Counted from the stretch's first letter, positions 1 to 9,372 are shown. The stretch is DNA of 64,000 nt from an uncultured Clostridium sp. (GCA_902471875.1 CABRLN010000001.1:62001-126000), one strand, 5' to 3'. The notes: a model not told the origin generated them from the letters alone. A program made the numbers and translations.

Positions 1-1199
1 GTCCTGTACTTATTGATATACCTAAGGATATAACAGCAATGAAAACAGAGTACACAAGGTGTGAACCTTTGTCGTTAGAAAAAACAGAAATACAATGCAG
101 TGACCAGATTGACCAAATTATAGCTTTATTGGAAAACTGCAAAAAGCCTGTTATTTACGCCGGCGGAGGTGTTATTTCAAGTAATGCGTCTGCAGAGCTT
201 ACCGAGTTCGCAGAAATTTTAGATGCTCCTGTATGCTGTTCATTAATGGGAATGGGTGGTATTTCTGCAAACCACCCGCTGTTTGCAGGTAATCTTGGTA
301 TGCATGGTGCTGTAGAAACTGGTATGGCTATTAAAAATGCTGACCTTATAGTGGCAGCAGGTGCAAGATTTTCTGACCGTGTTGCAGGTGACACAGAAAA
401 ATTTGGTGCAGATGCAAGTATTATTCACTTAGATATTGACCACAAGGAAATTAACAAAAATGTACAGGTTGATCAGTGGCTTATAGGCGACTTAAAAGAT
501 TTGCTTATAACATTAAAGTCAAAGCTTACACAGCAAAACCATGAACAATGGAAGCACGAGCTTGGTAAATATACAACCATTACAGAGGTAAAAGACGGCA
601 ATTACATAACTCCGCAGGAAATTTTAAAGGCTCTTGAAGATCTGAGAGCTGACAATGATATTGTTGTAACAGATGTTGGTCAGCACCAAATGTGGGCTGC
701 ACAGGAATGTAAATTCAGAGCTCCGCGTACCTTCTTAACCTCTGGCGGACTTGGCACTATGGGGTATGGTATGGGTGCTGCAATAGGTGCTTATATGGCG
801 TGTCCAAAACGAAAAATATTTTTAATTACAGGTGACGGAAGCTTTCATATGAATATGAACGAAATGGTAACTTTAAAAAGCTACAATATACCTGTAATAA
901 TTATGGTATTTAACAATACTGTTCTTGGTATGGTAAGACAATGGCAAAAGCTGTTTTATGACAGAAGATTTTCTGAAACTGACCCTCACAGGGCTACAGA
1001 TTTTACAGCAGCTGCAAAAGCATTTGGTATAGAGGGATTTTCAGTATCAAAAGAAAAAGATATTAAGCCTGCCATTGAAAAGGCAATAAAGCTAAATGCA
1101 CCTGTTTTAATTGACTTCTGCATTTCGCCTGACGCCAATGTTTTGCCAATGATACCTCCGGGAAAAGATGTTGATGATATAATATTGGAATTAAATTAG
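1..1199 (+). CDS. ilvB: acetolactate synthase large subunit (5' partial)
   Basis: Catalytic subunit of acetohydroxyacid synthase, a ThDP- and FAD-dependent enzyme that condenses pyruvate with pyruvate or 2-oxobutyrate at the first common step of branched-chain amino acid synthesis. The reading frame is already open at base 3 (PVLIDIPKD, the end of the N-terminal Pyr domain), so the gene starts upstream of the window; the ATG at 39 is internal. The middle FAD-binding domain (PVIYAGGGV, GARFSDRVAGD) and the C-terminal ThDP domain with GDGSFHMNMNE followed by NN are intact, as is the usual C-terminal PMIPPG. The partner ilvN is not visible. Downstream lies citrate synthase 100 bp away. Identification is secure; only the N-terminal third is missing because of the window edge. 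Confidence 0.93.
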   Translation, partial: PVLIDIPKDITAMKTEYTRCEPLSLEKTEIQCSDQIDQIIALLENCKKPVIYAGGGVISSNASAELTEFAEILDAPVCCSLMGMGGISANHPLFAGNLGMHGAVETGMAIKNADLIVAAGARFSDRVAGDTEKFGADASIIHLDIDHKEINKNVQVDQWLIGDLKDLLITLKSKLTQQNHEQWKHELGKYTTITEVKDGNYITPQEILKALEDLRADNDIVVTDVGQHQMWAAQECKFRAPRTFLTSGGLGTMGYGMGAAIGAYMACPKRKIFLITGDGSFHMNMNEMVTLKSYNIPVIIMVFNNTVLGMVRQWQKLFYDRRFSETDPHRATDFTAAAKAFGIEGFSVSKEKDIKPAIEKAIKLNAPVLIDFCISPDANVLPMIPPGKDVDDIILELN

Positions 1200-1299
1200 T
1201 ACTAATTTTAAACAGAACTTGAAAAAACAATGCTCTATTTGAATTTAGTATGACCACATAGCAGGGAAATATCCTAAAAAAATAAGGGAGAGTGGTAAT

Positions 1300-2724
1300 A
1301 TGCAAAGCTATTCTATTTTAAACGAAGGCAACTATGAATTCAGTACAATAACACCTGAAATTTACAGGTTAAGTAAAAAATGTTTACAAAATAATATTAT
1401 AGACCCTGAATTTTATAACAAGTACGATGTAAAAAGAGGCTTACGTGATGTAAACGGTAAAGGTGTATTGACAGGTCTTACTGAAATTTCAGAGGTTTTC
1501 TCGTTTATAGAAAAGCCTGACGGTACCCGAATTCCGCAAGACGGCAGACTGTTTTACCGCGGCTATGATGTTGAAGACATAGTAAAGGGATTTACAAGTG
1601 AAAATCGCTTTGGTTTTGAAGAGGTTATATATTTACTGTTGTTTGGCGAACTGCCTGACAGAGAAAGTCTGTCTGATTTTTACAAAATGCTTGACTATTA
1701 CCGCACCTTGCCAACAGGATTTGTAAGAGATATTATTATGAAGGCGCCAAGCCGTGACATTATGAATGCTATGTCACGAAGCGTTCTTACAATGTACTCT
1801 TACGACAGCAATGCTGACGATACTTCAATACCGAATGTTCTTCGTCAGTGTTTACAGCTTATTGCATTGTTTCCTATTTTTTCGGTTTACGGTTTTCAGG
1901 CTTATCAATATTATCATGACAACCAAAGTCTTATTATTCATACGCCGAAGTCTGAGCTTTCTACAGCCGAAAATATTTTGTATATGCTGCGTCCTGACTG
2001 CAATTATACTCCTCTTGAGGCTAAACTGCTTGACATGGCATTGGTGCTTCATGCAGAGCATGGCGGCGGTAATAACTCAACATTTACAACACATGTAGTA
2101 ACGTCATCCGGTACAGACACCTACTCGGCAATTGCTGCAGCACTAGGCTCATTAAAGGGACCAAAACACGGCGGTGCAAATATTAAGGTTGTTAATATGT
2201 TTGAGCATATTAAGAAAAATGTTACAGACTATGAGGATGAAGAAGAAATAAGTGCTTATCTTGAGAAAATTCTTAACAAAGAGGCTTTTGACCACAGCGG
2301 TCTTATTTATGGTATGGGACACGCTATTTATTCAGTTAGTGACCCTCGTGCCAGAGTGTTTAAAGGCTTTGTTGAAAGATTGTCTGACGAAAAGGGCAGA
2401 CAAAAAGAATTTAAACTGTACAGTAATGTTGAAAAAATTGCTGCAAAGCTTATTTCTGAAAAAAGAAAAATACATAAGGGTGTTAGTGCCAATGTAGATT
2501 TTTACAGTGGTTTTGTTTACAGTATGCTAGAACTGCCTAAAGAACTGTTTACACCTTTGTTTGCAGTTGCAAGAATTGCAGGCTGGAGTGCCCACAGGGT
2601 AGAGGAGCTTTCTAATTCCAGCAGAATTATTCGTCCTGCTTATGAAAATGTAATGCCAAGACGTCCTTATGTGTATATTGATAATAGAGTTTCCCAAGAA
2701 TCATACGATGAAATTCAAGATTAG
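1300..2724 (+). CDS. gltA: citrate synthase
   Basis: Citrate synthase, condensing acetyl-CoA and oxaloacetate to citrate; 474 residues, slightly longer than the usual 370-430 because of an N-terminal extension of about 70 residues before the conserved GxLTGLTEISEV segment. Active-site blocks are present: HAEHGGGNNSTF with the first catalytic histidine, LKGPKHGGAN with the second, and GHAIYSVSDPRAR before the region of the catalytic Asp. The start has a good ribosome site (AAGGGAGAG). In anaerobic Clostridia this enzyme usually feeds 2-oxoglutarate and glutamate synthesis rather than a full TCA cycle. It could in principle be a 2-methylcitrate synthase, but no propionate-cycle genes are nearby. 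A hairpin terminator follows at about 2912. Confidence 0.9.
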   Translation: MQSYSILNEGNYEFSTITPEIYRLSKKCLQNNIIDPEFYNKYDVKRGLRDVNGKGVLTGLTEISEVFSFIEKPDGTRIPQDGRLFYRGYDVEDIVKGFTSENRFGFEEVIYLLLFGELPDRESLSDFYKMLDYYRTLPTGFVRDIIMKAPSRDIMNAMSRSVLTMYSYDSNADDTSIPNVLRQCLQLIALFPIFSVYGFQAYQYYHDNQSLIIHTPKSELSTAENILYMLRPDCNYTPLEAKLLDMALVLHAEHGGGNNSTFTTHVVTSSGTDTYSAIAAALGSLKGPKHGGANIKVVNMFEHIKKNVTDYEDEEEISAYLEKILNKEAFDHSGLIYGMGHAIYSVSDPRARVFKGFVERLSDEKGRQKEFKLYSNVEKIAAKLISEKRKIHKGVSANVDFYSGFVYSMLELPKELFTPLFAVARIAGWSAHRVEELSNSSRIIRPAYENVMPRRPYVYIDNRVSQESYDEIQD

Positions 2725-2911
2725 AACTAATATAAATACTAAGTACTATTTGTAGCAGCATTTTGTTGGTACATTTTTGTATGTTTTATAATATATTGTT
2801 TCTTGATTATCAGGCAGGTATAAGCTTGTTTGGTAAGAGGTTCTTGTTTGACAAAAATATGTTAGAAATTTTAGTCAACTGTTTATTTGGTGTTTAGTAT
2901 AAATATTTTAT

Positions 2912-2956
2912 AAATGCACTACTCTTGTTAAATGTAAGGGTGGTGCATTTATTTTT
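2912..2956 (+). terminator. terminator after citrate synthase
   Basis: An 11-bp stem (2912-2922 with 2940-2950, one G-U pair) is followed by a T-rich tail. It lies about 190 bp after the citrate synthase stop and closes that unit before the nitrilase promoter. I see no gene between 2725 and 3310. Confidence 0.7.
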
Positions 2957-3117
2957 GTAGTTCAGCACATAAGTAATTATATGTTGTGAAGCAGTGACAC
3001 TTTTACGCTTTTATAGTTCAAAGCTTTAAATTAGAATTTGTTTATTATGCCTAGTTTAAAAGCTGGTTTATTATATAAAATATAAAATTCTTTTAACCAA
3101 TTTGCGAAATTAGAAAA

Positions 3118-3146
3118 TTGACACCCAAATTTTGTAATGCTATAAT
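3118..3146 (+). promoter_or_regulatory. sigma-A promoter of the nitrilase gene
   Basis: Consensus TTGACA at 3118-3123, a 17-bp spacer, and consensus TATAAT at 3141-3146. Both hexamers match perfectly, which predicts a strong constitutive promoter with a start near 3153 and a 5' leader of about 155 nt that contains the large hairpin at 3220-3265. Confidence 0.85.
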
Positions 3147-3219
3147 AGCTTTGCAGTAAGGAAATAAAAGCGGAAATGAAATAAACTAAAAATTAAAATG
3201 AAATGAAAACAACTAGTCA

Positions 3220-3265
3220 AACAACGGAGTTTGACGCCTGTGCACAGGCGTTGAGCTCCGTTGTT
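3220..3265 (+). repeat. 46-nt near-perfect palindrome in the nitrilase leader
   Basis: The arms AACAACGGAG (3220-3229) and CTCCGTTGTT (3256-3265) are perfect inverted repeats, and the centre is a perfect 16-bp palindrome (CGCCTGTG/CACAGGCG). The two 5-nt segments between them also pair in RNA with G-U wobbles, so the RNA can form a continuous stem of more than 20 bp. It lies downstream of the promoter and about 30 nt before the ribosome site. No T-run follows, so it is not a classic terminator. It may stabilise the mRNA, control translation or be a protein-binding site. Confidence 0.8.
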
Positions 3266-3310
3266 AATTTCCGCAAAAAAGGCTGTACATTTTTACAAGG
3301 AGAGAATAAA

Positions 3311-5767
3311 ATGAAAAGCAGTACGATTTCAAAGGCAGTTATAGCAACAGCTCTATCTACAATGGTTGTGGTAACCTCTGCGGCAGGTGCATCGGCTACA
3401 GAATTCTCAACATATGGCAGGGTAGAACAGCCAAAGGTTTCACATGATTTTTCCACAGGCGAAATAGGTGTGGTAAACTTTAAAACAGTGTGGGGCGACA
3501 AGGACGCCAACATTGAATCTATGAAAGAATATATTGATGACGCACATGATGCAGGGGTAAAAATTTTGGTATTCCCTGAAATGTGCGTAACAGGCTACTG
3601 TTCTTCCAGTGACCCTGACTCAGTAGTATATAAAACAGCAGTTAATTTGGCAGAAGAAAAGGACGGTCCGACATCTCAGATTTTCTCAAATATTTCTGAT
3701 AATTATGATATGTGGATTATCTACGGTGCAACAGAAAAAATAGAAGGTGACAGCAACCATGCTTACAACTCTGCTTTTGTATGTTCACCTGAAGGCGAAG
3801 TAACAACATATCAGAAAATAACACCTGTTGAGGGCGACTGGTGTACACCGGGTGAAACACCTGTTCTTATTGACGCAGGCGAATACGGATTAATGGGCAT
3901 AAGCATTTGCTATGACACATATGCAACACCAGAGCTTGGAAGATATTATGCTGCTAAGGGTGCTAATATTCTTGTAAACCCAACAGCTACTTCACGAAGC
4001 TATAAAGATGTTGATGGCGACGGTACCCGTGATGACCAGGGATGGGAATGGTACTATAAAAACAGACTTGAAAGTAATGCATCTCGTGAGGGATATTTAA
4101 TTTTAAGTGCTAACTTGGTTGGCGGTGACGGTCCTGCTAAGGCCGACGGTTCTTACACATATAATTTCCCTGGCGGCAGCGTAATTGTTGGCGCACAGTT
4201 TAACGGCCCTGTATATTATGCAGGTGTTACAGAGCCTTCAGCAGATGTTAACACTAATGCTGATATTGTTACAGGACAGGAGGGTTTGTTAACAAATGTA
4301 GCAGGACTAAGAGCTTCAACCGGGTCAACCTGTACAAACAAAGACTTTTTGGTTGAATATTATGCTAAATGGTATGCGGAGCTTGCCGATAAGATGGATG
4401 CAGGTGAAAGCTTAAAATATCGCAACAACACTACAGACGGCCCAACGGCAGCGGTTGTTAATATGCCGGGTGTTTGGGGCGACAAGGAAGCAAACCTGAC
4501 AGCTATTGAAAATTATATTAAAGAAGCAGGTGAAAAGGGTGTTGACATTCTTGTATTCCCTGAAACAGTTTTAACAGGTTATGAATGGAAAGTGCCTGAA
4601 GACGACCCTTATTATCAAGAACAAGGTGTAGCAATGCAGGTTGCACTGGCAGAAACTGTTCCTGGTCCTACAACAAACTATCTGTCAAAATATGCTAAAC
4701 AATATGGTATGTATATTATATTTGGTATGACAGAAAAAGAAGAAGAGCCAATTTATGATATGACAGACGGTGGTGTTGAAAAGGTTTATAATTCAGCAGC
4801 TATTCTGTTCCCTGATGGTACAATAGATTCTTATCAGAAAATGCACAGAGCAGGGTATGAAAGCAAGTGGTCTGTGTCAGGTGATACACCGTTTATGTTT
4901 GATACACAGTGGGGTAAAATTGGTATAGATATTTGCCGTGACGGACACTTCTATCCTGAACTTGGCAGATATTACGCTGCAATGGGATGTACTATGCTTA
5001 TACATCCAACAGCAACTACAGGTAACCCTTGGTACAGAGAAACAAGAATAGGCTCATATACAGACCGTGACGGTATGGCTGCAATAACTTGTAATTTGCT
5101 TGGCCCTGACGGTACATACGACCAGGCTACAGGTAGCTGGACAGGTGGAATATTTAACAGTACAAGCTTAATTATTACAAAATATCATAATGCGGATGGT
5201 TCTACCGGCTTTAACCCTGTAACAGGTTCAGCTATTGACCTTAACGGTACAGGTTCAGAATCAGGGGGGTATGCAGACAGAGGTACAAGCCCTGAGGGCC
5301 TTGAAATTGCAAAAATGGATTTAAGTGGTACAGGCTTTAGCATTAGCAACTTTAACCCAAGACTGTTCTCAAAGATGTATGACGAATTGGCTTGCTTATA
5401 TAGGGAAGGTTATACTTCAATCTACTCTGAAGAAGTTCCAACTGAGCCTAAAACTGAACCTAAGACTAATCCTTCAGAAGTTCCGTCAAATACAACTCCA
5501 ACGCAGCCTACAGAGGTTCCTACTGACACAGCAACAGTTCCTACAGAGGTAACCACACAAGCTACTACAGACAAGGCGACAACTTCAACTGTTGCACCTA
5601 CAGCAGCAACAAGTACAAGTGCTGCTACAGATACAGGTAACAGTACAAATACTACAACCGGCAAGGTAGCAACAGGCGACACAACTTCAATCTTAATGCT
5701 TGCAGGTTTGTTAGTTGCATCAGGCTTAGTAATGGTGACTGTTCGTAAAAAGAGCAAACATTACTAA
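3311..5767 (+). CDS. secreted tandem nitrilase/amidase (two CN-hydrolase domains) with C-terminal anchor
   Basis: 818 residues with two complete carbon-nitrogen hydrolase domains in one chain. Residues 1-30 form a signal peptide ending near ASA. Domain 1 (about 45-340) has Glu90 in FPEM, Lys169 in YQK and Cys200 in SICYD; domain 2 (about 375-690) has Glu418 in FPET, Lys510 in YQK and Cys542 in DICRD, so both E-K-C triads look active. A Thr/Pro/Glu-rich linker of about 80 residues leads to TGDTTS, a hydrophobic segment and a basic KKSKHY tail, which resembles a degenerate sortase sorting signal. Family members hydrolyse amides or nitriles; here the enzyme is probably outside the cell, perhaps deamidating peptides, glutamine or polyamine amides. 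I chose the ATG at 3311 because AAGGAGAG precedes it and the signal peptide starts there; an ATG at 3203 is in frame but lies upstream of the hairpin and has no ribosome site. Confidence 0.88.
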   Translation: MKSSTISKAVIATALSTMVVVTSAAGASATEFSTYGRVEQPKVSHDFSTGEIGVVNFKTVWGDKDANIESMKEYIDDAHDAGVKILVFPEMCVTGYCSSSDPDSVVYKTAVNLAEEKDGPTSQIFSNISDNYDMWIIYGATEKIEGDSNHAYNSAFVCSPEGEVTTYQKITPVEGDWCTPGETPVLIDAGEYGLMGISICYDTYATPELGRYYAAKGANILVNPTATSRSYKDVDGDGTRDDQGWEWYYKNRLESNASREGYLILSANLVGGDGPAKADGSYTYNFPGGSVIVGAQFNGPVYYAGVTEPSADVNTNADIVTGQEGLLTNVAGLRASTGSTCTNKDFLVEYYAKWYAELADKMDAGESLKYRNNTTDGPTAAVVNMPGVWGDKEANLTAIENYIKEAGEKGVDILVFPETVLTGYEWKVPEDDPYYQEQGVAMQVALAETVPGPTTNYLSKYAKQYGMYIIFGMTEKEEEPIYDMTDGGVEKVYNSAAILFPDGTIDSYQKMHRAGYESKWSVSGDTPFMFDTQWGKIGIDICRDGHFYPELGRYYAAMGCTMLIHPTATTGNPWYRETRIGSYTDRDGMAAITCNLLGPDGTYDQATGSWTGGIFNSTSLIITKYHNADGSTGFNPVTGSAIDLNGTGSESGGYADRGTSPEGLEIAKMDLSGTGFSISNFNPRLFSKMYDELACLYREGYTSIYSEEVPTEPKTEPKTNPSEVPSNTTPTQPTEVPTDTATVPTEVTTQATTDKATTSTVAPTAATSTSAATDTGNSTNTTTGKVATGDTTSILMLAGLLVASGLVMVTVRKKSKHY

Positions 5768-5802
5768 ATAATATAACTCCTAATTGACATATATTTAATT
5801 AG

Positions 5803-5845
5803 AAAACGGTAAAAGGCAGAGCTTGGCTCTATCTTTTACCGTTTT
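5803..5845 (+). terminator. terminator after the nitrilase gene
   Basis: A 13-bp perfect stem (5803-5815 with 5833-5845) with a small inner hairpin in the loop ends in TTTT and separates the nitrilase gene from gltX. The matching A-run on the other side means it could work in both directions. Confidence 0.85.
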
Positions 5846-5900
5846 GGTTTATATTAATATTAATTGTATGGTGGTAATTCCAAAAAATTTCCGTTAACAC

Positions 5901-5929
5901 TTTAAAAAGAATATGTTTTTTGTTATAAT
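5901..5929 (+). promoter_or_regulatory. promoter of gltX
   Basis: TTTAAA at 5901-5906, a 17-bp spacer, and TATAAT at 5924-5929 preceded by TG one base upstream (extended -10). The transcription start would be near 5936, giving a leader of about 40 nt for gltX and glnS. Confidence 0.6.
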
Positions 5930-5976
5930 ACAAAATAAGAGTAAATTTGTAATAAAAACAGAAAGAGGAAACGGTA

Positions 5977-7437
5977 ATGGAAAATAAAACTGTTCGTACA
6001 AGATTTGCCCCAAGTCCAACAGGGTTTATGCACATTGGTAATTTAAGAACTGCATTATACGAATATTTAGTAGCAAAAAGTCAGGGCGGCGACTTTGTGC
6101 TTAGAATAGAAGATACAGACCGAGAAAGATATGTTGAGGGTGCGGTGGATATTATTTATAATACAATGAAAACAGCGGGCTTGCAGCATGACGAAGGACC
6201 GGATAAGCCTGGCAAATACGGTCCGTATGTTCAAAGTGAAAGACTTGATATGTACAAGCCTTATGCAGAACAGCTTATACAACAGGGCAAGGCATACCGT
6301 TGCTTTTGTTCAAAGGAGCGTTTGGACAGCCTTAAGGACGATGAAACACCGGGTGGCGGATATGACAGACATTGCCGTGACCTGCCACAGGAGGAAATTG
6401 ACAGATTGCTTGCTGAAGGTGTTCCTTATGTTATAAGGCAAAAAATGCCGCTTGAGGGCAGTACAACATTTATTGACGCTGTATTTGGTGAAATTACTGT
6501 TGAAAACAGCGAGCTGCAAGACCAGATATTAATTAAAACAGACGGTTACCCAACATATAACTTTGCAAATGTTATTGACGACCATACAATGAATATTACC
6601 CACGTTGTCAGAGGCTGTGAATATTTAAGCTCAACACCTAAGTATAATTTGTTGTACGAAGCGTTTGGGTGGAACGTGCCGACATATATTCATTTACCGC
6701 TTATTATGGGTAAAGATGCCGAGGGCAATGTTGCAAAGCTGTCAAAGCGTCACGGCTCAACAGGCTTTGAGGATTTAATAAACGAAGGTTATTTGCCGCA
6801 GGCAATTATTAATTATGTAGCTTTGCTTGGCTGGTGTCCTTCTGATAACCAAGAAATGTTCACAATAGATGAACTTACTAAAGCATTTAATATTAGCGGC
6901 ATAAGCAAATCTCCGTCAATTTTTGACTATGACAAGCTGGAGTGGTTTAATGGTGAATATATACGTCAAATGTCAGTAGAGGAATTTACACAGCATGCAG
7001 TGCCATACTATAAACAGGCAATAACTGACAAAGAACTTGATTGGAATAAAATTACAGCTATTTTACACCAACGTGTAACAAAGTTTAACCAAATTCCTGA
7101 TATGATAGATTTCTTTAATGAGCTTCCGCATTACGAAACCGATATGTTTGTTAATAAAAAGAGTAAAACTAATTTGGACAACGCACCTGTAATGTTAAAG
7201 GCGGTTACAGACAAGCTTACAGCCTTGGAGTCTTGGGACAAAGACAGCATTCATGACTGTTTAATTGACCTTGCAACTGAACTTGAGGTTAAAAACGGTA
7301 CTGTTATGTGGCCTGCACGAATTGCAGTTGCAGGTAAAAAGGTTACACCTGGCGGTGCTGTAGAAATTCTTGACATTTTAGGCAGAGATGAGTCGTTAAG
7401 GCGTTTAAACATAGGTTTGAATAAACTGGGAGTATAA
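5977..7437 (+). CDS. gltX: glutamate--tRNA ligase
   Basis: Class I aminoacyl-tRNA synthetase that charges tRNA-Glu; 486 residues, normal for bacterial GluRS. The HIGH signature is at about residue 19 (FMHIGNL after APSPTG) and the KMSKS equivalent, KLSKRHGS, at about 254. The C-terminal helical anticodon-binding region is complete. Ribosome site GAGGAAACGG precedes the ATG. It is followed after 34 bp by glnS, in which a 12-bp motif around the stop codon (GGGAGTATAATA) is repeated in tandem. Because glnS is present, this GluRS is probably discriminating, but that cannot be proved from sequence alone. Confidence 0.95.
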   Translation: MENKTVRTRFAPSPTGFMHIGNLRTALYEYLVAKSQGGDFVLRIEDTDRERYVEGAVDIIYNTMKTAGLQHDEGPDKPGKYGPYVQSERLDMYKPYAEQLIQQGKAYRCFCSKERLDSLKDDETPGGGYDRHCRDLPQEEIDRLLAEGVPYVIRQKMPLEGSTTFIDAVFGEITVENSELQDQILIKTDGYPTYNFANVIDDHTMNITHVVRGCEYLSSTPKYNLLYEAFGWNVPTYIHLPLIMGKDAEGNVAKLSKRHGSTGFEDLINEGYLPQAIINYVALLGWCPSDNQEMFTIDELTKAFNISGISKSPSIFDYDKLEWFNGEYIRQMSVEEFTQHAVPYYKQAITDKELDWNKITAILHQRVTKFNQIPDMIDFFNELPHYETDMFVNKKSKTNLDNAPVMLKAVTDKLTALESWDKDSIHDCLIDLATELEVKNGTVMWPARIAVAGKKVTPGGAVEILDILGRDESLRRLNIGLNKLGV

Positions 7438-7471
7438 TATGGGAGTATAATAAGAAGAAGGAGAGCAAAAT

Positions 7472-9163
7472 ATGGCAGAAGAAATTAAAAACGAAGAGCA
7501 GCTTGGCAACTGCAATTTTATACATGATTTTATTGACGAAGATATTGCACAGGGCGGTCAGCTTGAGGGCAAAACCGTTCATACCCGTTTTCCGCCTGAA
7601 CCTAACGGATATTTGCATATTGGTCATGCAAAGGCAATTTGTATAGACTTTGGTACAGCAGAAAAGTACAACGGTATGTGCAACCTTAGAATGGACGATA
7701 CAAACCCTACAAAAGAAGATGTAGAGTATGTTGACGCAATAAAAGAGGATATTAACTGGTTGGGTTTTACATGGGACGACAGATTTTACTATGCCTCACA
7801 ATATTTTGATAAAATGTACGAGAGTGCTGTAGAGCTTATTAAAAAAGGCTTGGCGTATGTTTGTCAGCTTAATGCAGAGCAAATGAGAGAGCATAGGGGC
7901 GACCTTTCAACACCTGCTACAAGCCCTTACCGTGACAGACCTGTTGAAGAAAGCTTGGATTTGTTTGAACGTATGAAAAACGGTGAATTTCACGATGGCG
8001 AAATGACGCTGCGTGCAAAAATTGACTTGGCATCGGGCAACTTTAATATGCGTGACCCAGTTATTTACAGAATAAATCATATAAAACATCACCGTACAGG
8101 TGACAAATGGTGTATTTACCCAATGTATGATTTTGCACACCCTATCGAGGATGCTTTAGAGGGTATAACACATTCTCTTTGTTCACTTGAATTTGAGGAT
8201 CATCGTCCACTGTATGAATGGGTAATTAATAATGTTACGTTGCCGTCAAAACCAAGGCAGATTGAATTTGCAAGACTTGGTATTAATAATACGGTAATGA
8301 GTAAAAGAAAGCTGCGTACCCTTGTTGAAGACGGTTATGTTGACGGTTGGGACGACCCAAGAATGCCGACATTGTGCGGATTAAGACGCCGCGGATATAC
8401 ACCAAAGGCAATTCGTAATTTTTGCGAAAGAATAGGTGTTTCAAAGGTTAATTCTATTGTAGATTACGGATTTTTGGAGTATTGTTTGCGTGAAGACCTT
8501 AACGAGACAGCACAGCGTGTTATGACAGTGCTTAACCCTATAAAGCTGATAATTACAAACTATCCGCAGGATAAGACAGAAACCTTTACGGTAGAAAACA
8601 ATCCTAACCGTCCTGAAGACGGAGAGCGTGAAATAACTTTTACAAGAGAATGCTATATTGAGGCTGACGACTTTATGGAAGAGCCTGCAAGAAAGTATTT
8701 TCGTTTATTCCCAGGTAACGAAGTGCGTTTGAAATCTGCATATGTTGTTAAGTGTACAGGCTGTAAAAAGGACGAAAAGGGTAATGTGGTTGAGGTTTAT
8801 GCAGAGTATGACCCTGAAACCCGTGGTGGAAATACACCTGACGGCAGACGAATAAAAGCTACTATCCATTGGGTAGATGCTAACAATTGTGCTGATGCCG
8901 AGGTAAGATTATATGATAACCTGTTTACTGTTCCTGACCCGGACACAGGTGAAAAAAACTTTTTAGATTATATTAACCCTGAGTCATTGCAGGTGTTGAA
9001 AAATTGTAAAATAGAAAAGGCTGTGGCAGACTTGTTGCCTCCTGCCTCATTCCAGTTTATGCGTTTGGGTTATTTCTGCCTGGATAGTAAAGACTCAAAA
9101 CCGGGTGCACCGGTATTTAACCGCAGTGTTTCATTAAAAGGCAGCTATAAGCCTGAGAAATAA
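7472..9163 (+). CDS. glnS: glutamine--tRNA ligase
   Basis: Class I synthetase that charges tRNA-Gln directly; 563 residues. It has PPEPNGYLHIGHAKA at about residues 41-55 and the KMSKS equivalent VMSKRKL at about 275, plus the two beta-barrel anticodon-binding domains at the C-terminus (GCKKDEKGNVVEVYAEYDPET). AAGGAGAG precedes the ATG. Direct GlnRS is the exception in Firmicutes, most of which make Gln-tRNA with GatCAB, so its place right behind gltX is worth noting. The close pairing suggests co-transcription of two related synthetases. The family assignment is certain. Confidence 0.95.
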   Translation: MAEEIKNEEQLGNCNFIHDFIDEDIAQGGQLEGKTVHTRFPPEPNGYLHIGHAKAICIDFGTAEKYNGMCNLRMDDTNPTKEDVEYVDAIKEDINWLGFTWDDRFYYASQYFDKMYESAVELIKKGLAYVCQLNAEQMREHRGDLSTPATSPYRDRPVEESLDLFERMKNGEFHDGEMTLRAKIDLASGNFNMRDPVIYRINHIKHHRTGDKWCIYPMYDFAHPIEDALEGITHSLCSLEFEDHRPLYEWVINNVTLPSKPRQIEFARLGINNTVMSKRKLRTLVEDGYVDGWDDPRMPTLCGLRRRGYTPKAIRNFCERIGVSKVNSIVDYGFLEYCLREDLNETAQRVMTVLNPIKLIITNYPQDKTETFTVENNPNRPEDGEREITFTRECYIEADDFMEEPARKYFRLFPGNEVRLKSAYVVKCTGCKKDEKGNVVEVYAEYDPETRGGNTPDGRRIKATIHWVDANNCADAEVRLYDNLFTVPDPDTGEKNFLDYINPESLQVLKNCKIEKAVADLLPPASFQFMRLGYFCLDSKDSKPGAPVFNRSVSLKGSYKPEK

Positions 9164-9178
9164 ATATTTATACTAATA

Positions 9179-9210
9179 GCTCATAAAAAGCTATCAAGAT
9201 TTTTATGAGC
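9179..9210 (+). terminator. hairpin just after glnS
   Basis: An 11-bp perfect inverted repeat (GCTCATAAAAA at 9179-9189 with its complement at 9200-9210) begins 16 bp past the glnS stop. The 3' arm contains a T-run, but the downstream tail is only weakly T-rich, so it may act as an RNA stabiliser or a first, weak terminator. Confidence 0.5.
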
Positions 9211-9306
9211 AGATTTTGTGTCAGCCTTTCGAGGACAGGTTACGAAGTATAGCGAAAAATATGCTAAAAAGATATTTAGTTTTAAATTAGATTTTAGTAA
9301 AATATT

Positions 9307-9350
9307 AAAATTCCCGTATTACACTGCTAAAGATGTAATACGGGAATTTT
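9307..9350. terminator. bidirectional terminator between glnS and valS
   Basis: A 17-bp perfect stem (9307-9323 with 9334-9350) with A-rich and T-rich flanks sits between the convergent genes glnS and valS and can end transcription from both sides. Confidence 0.9.
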
Positions 9351-9372
9351 TAATTACCTAAAAGTTCTATAA

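Noticed and set aside
5430..5680. Tandem repeat array or CRISPR-like pattern in the Thr/Pro-rich part of the nitrilase gene
   Set aside because: The repeats are irregular and in frame, coding for a low-complexity linker; there is no constant repeat and spacer length.
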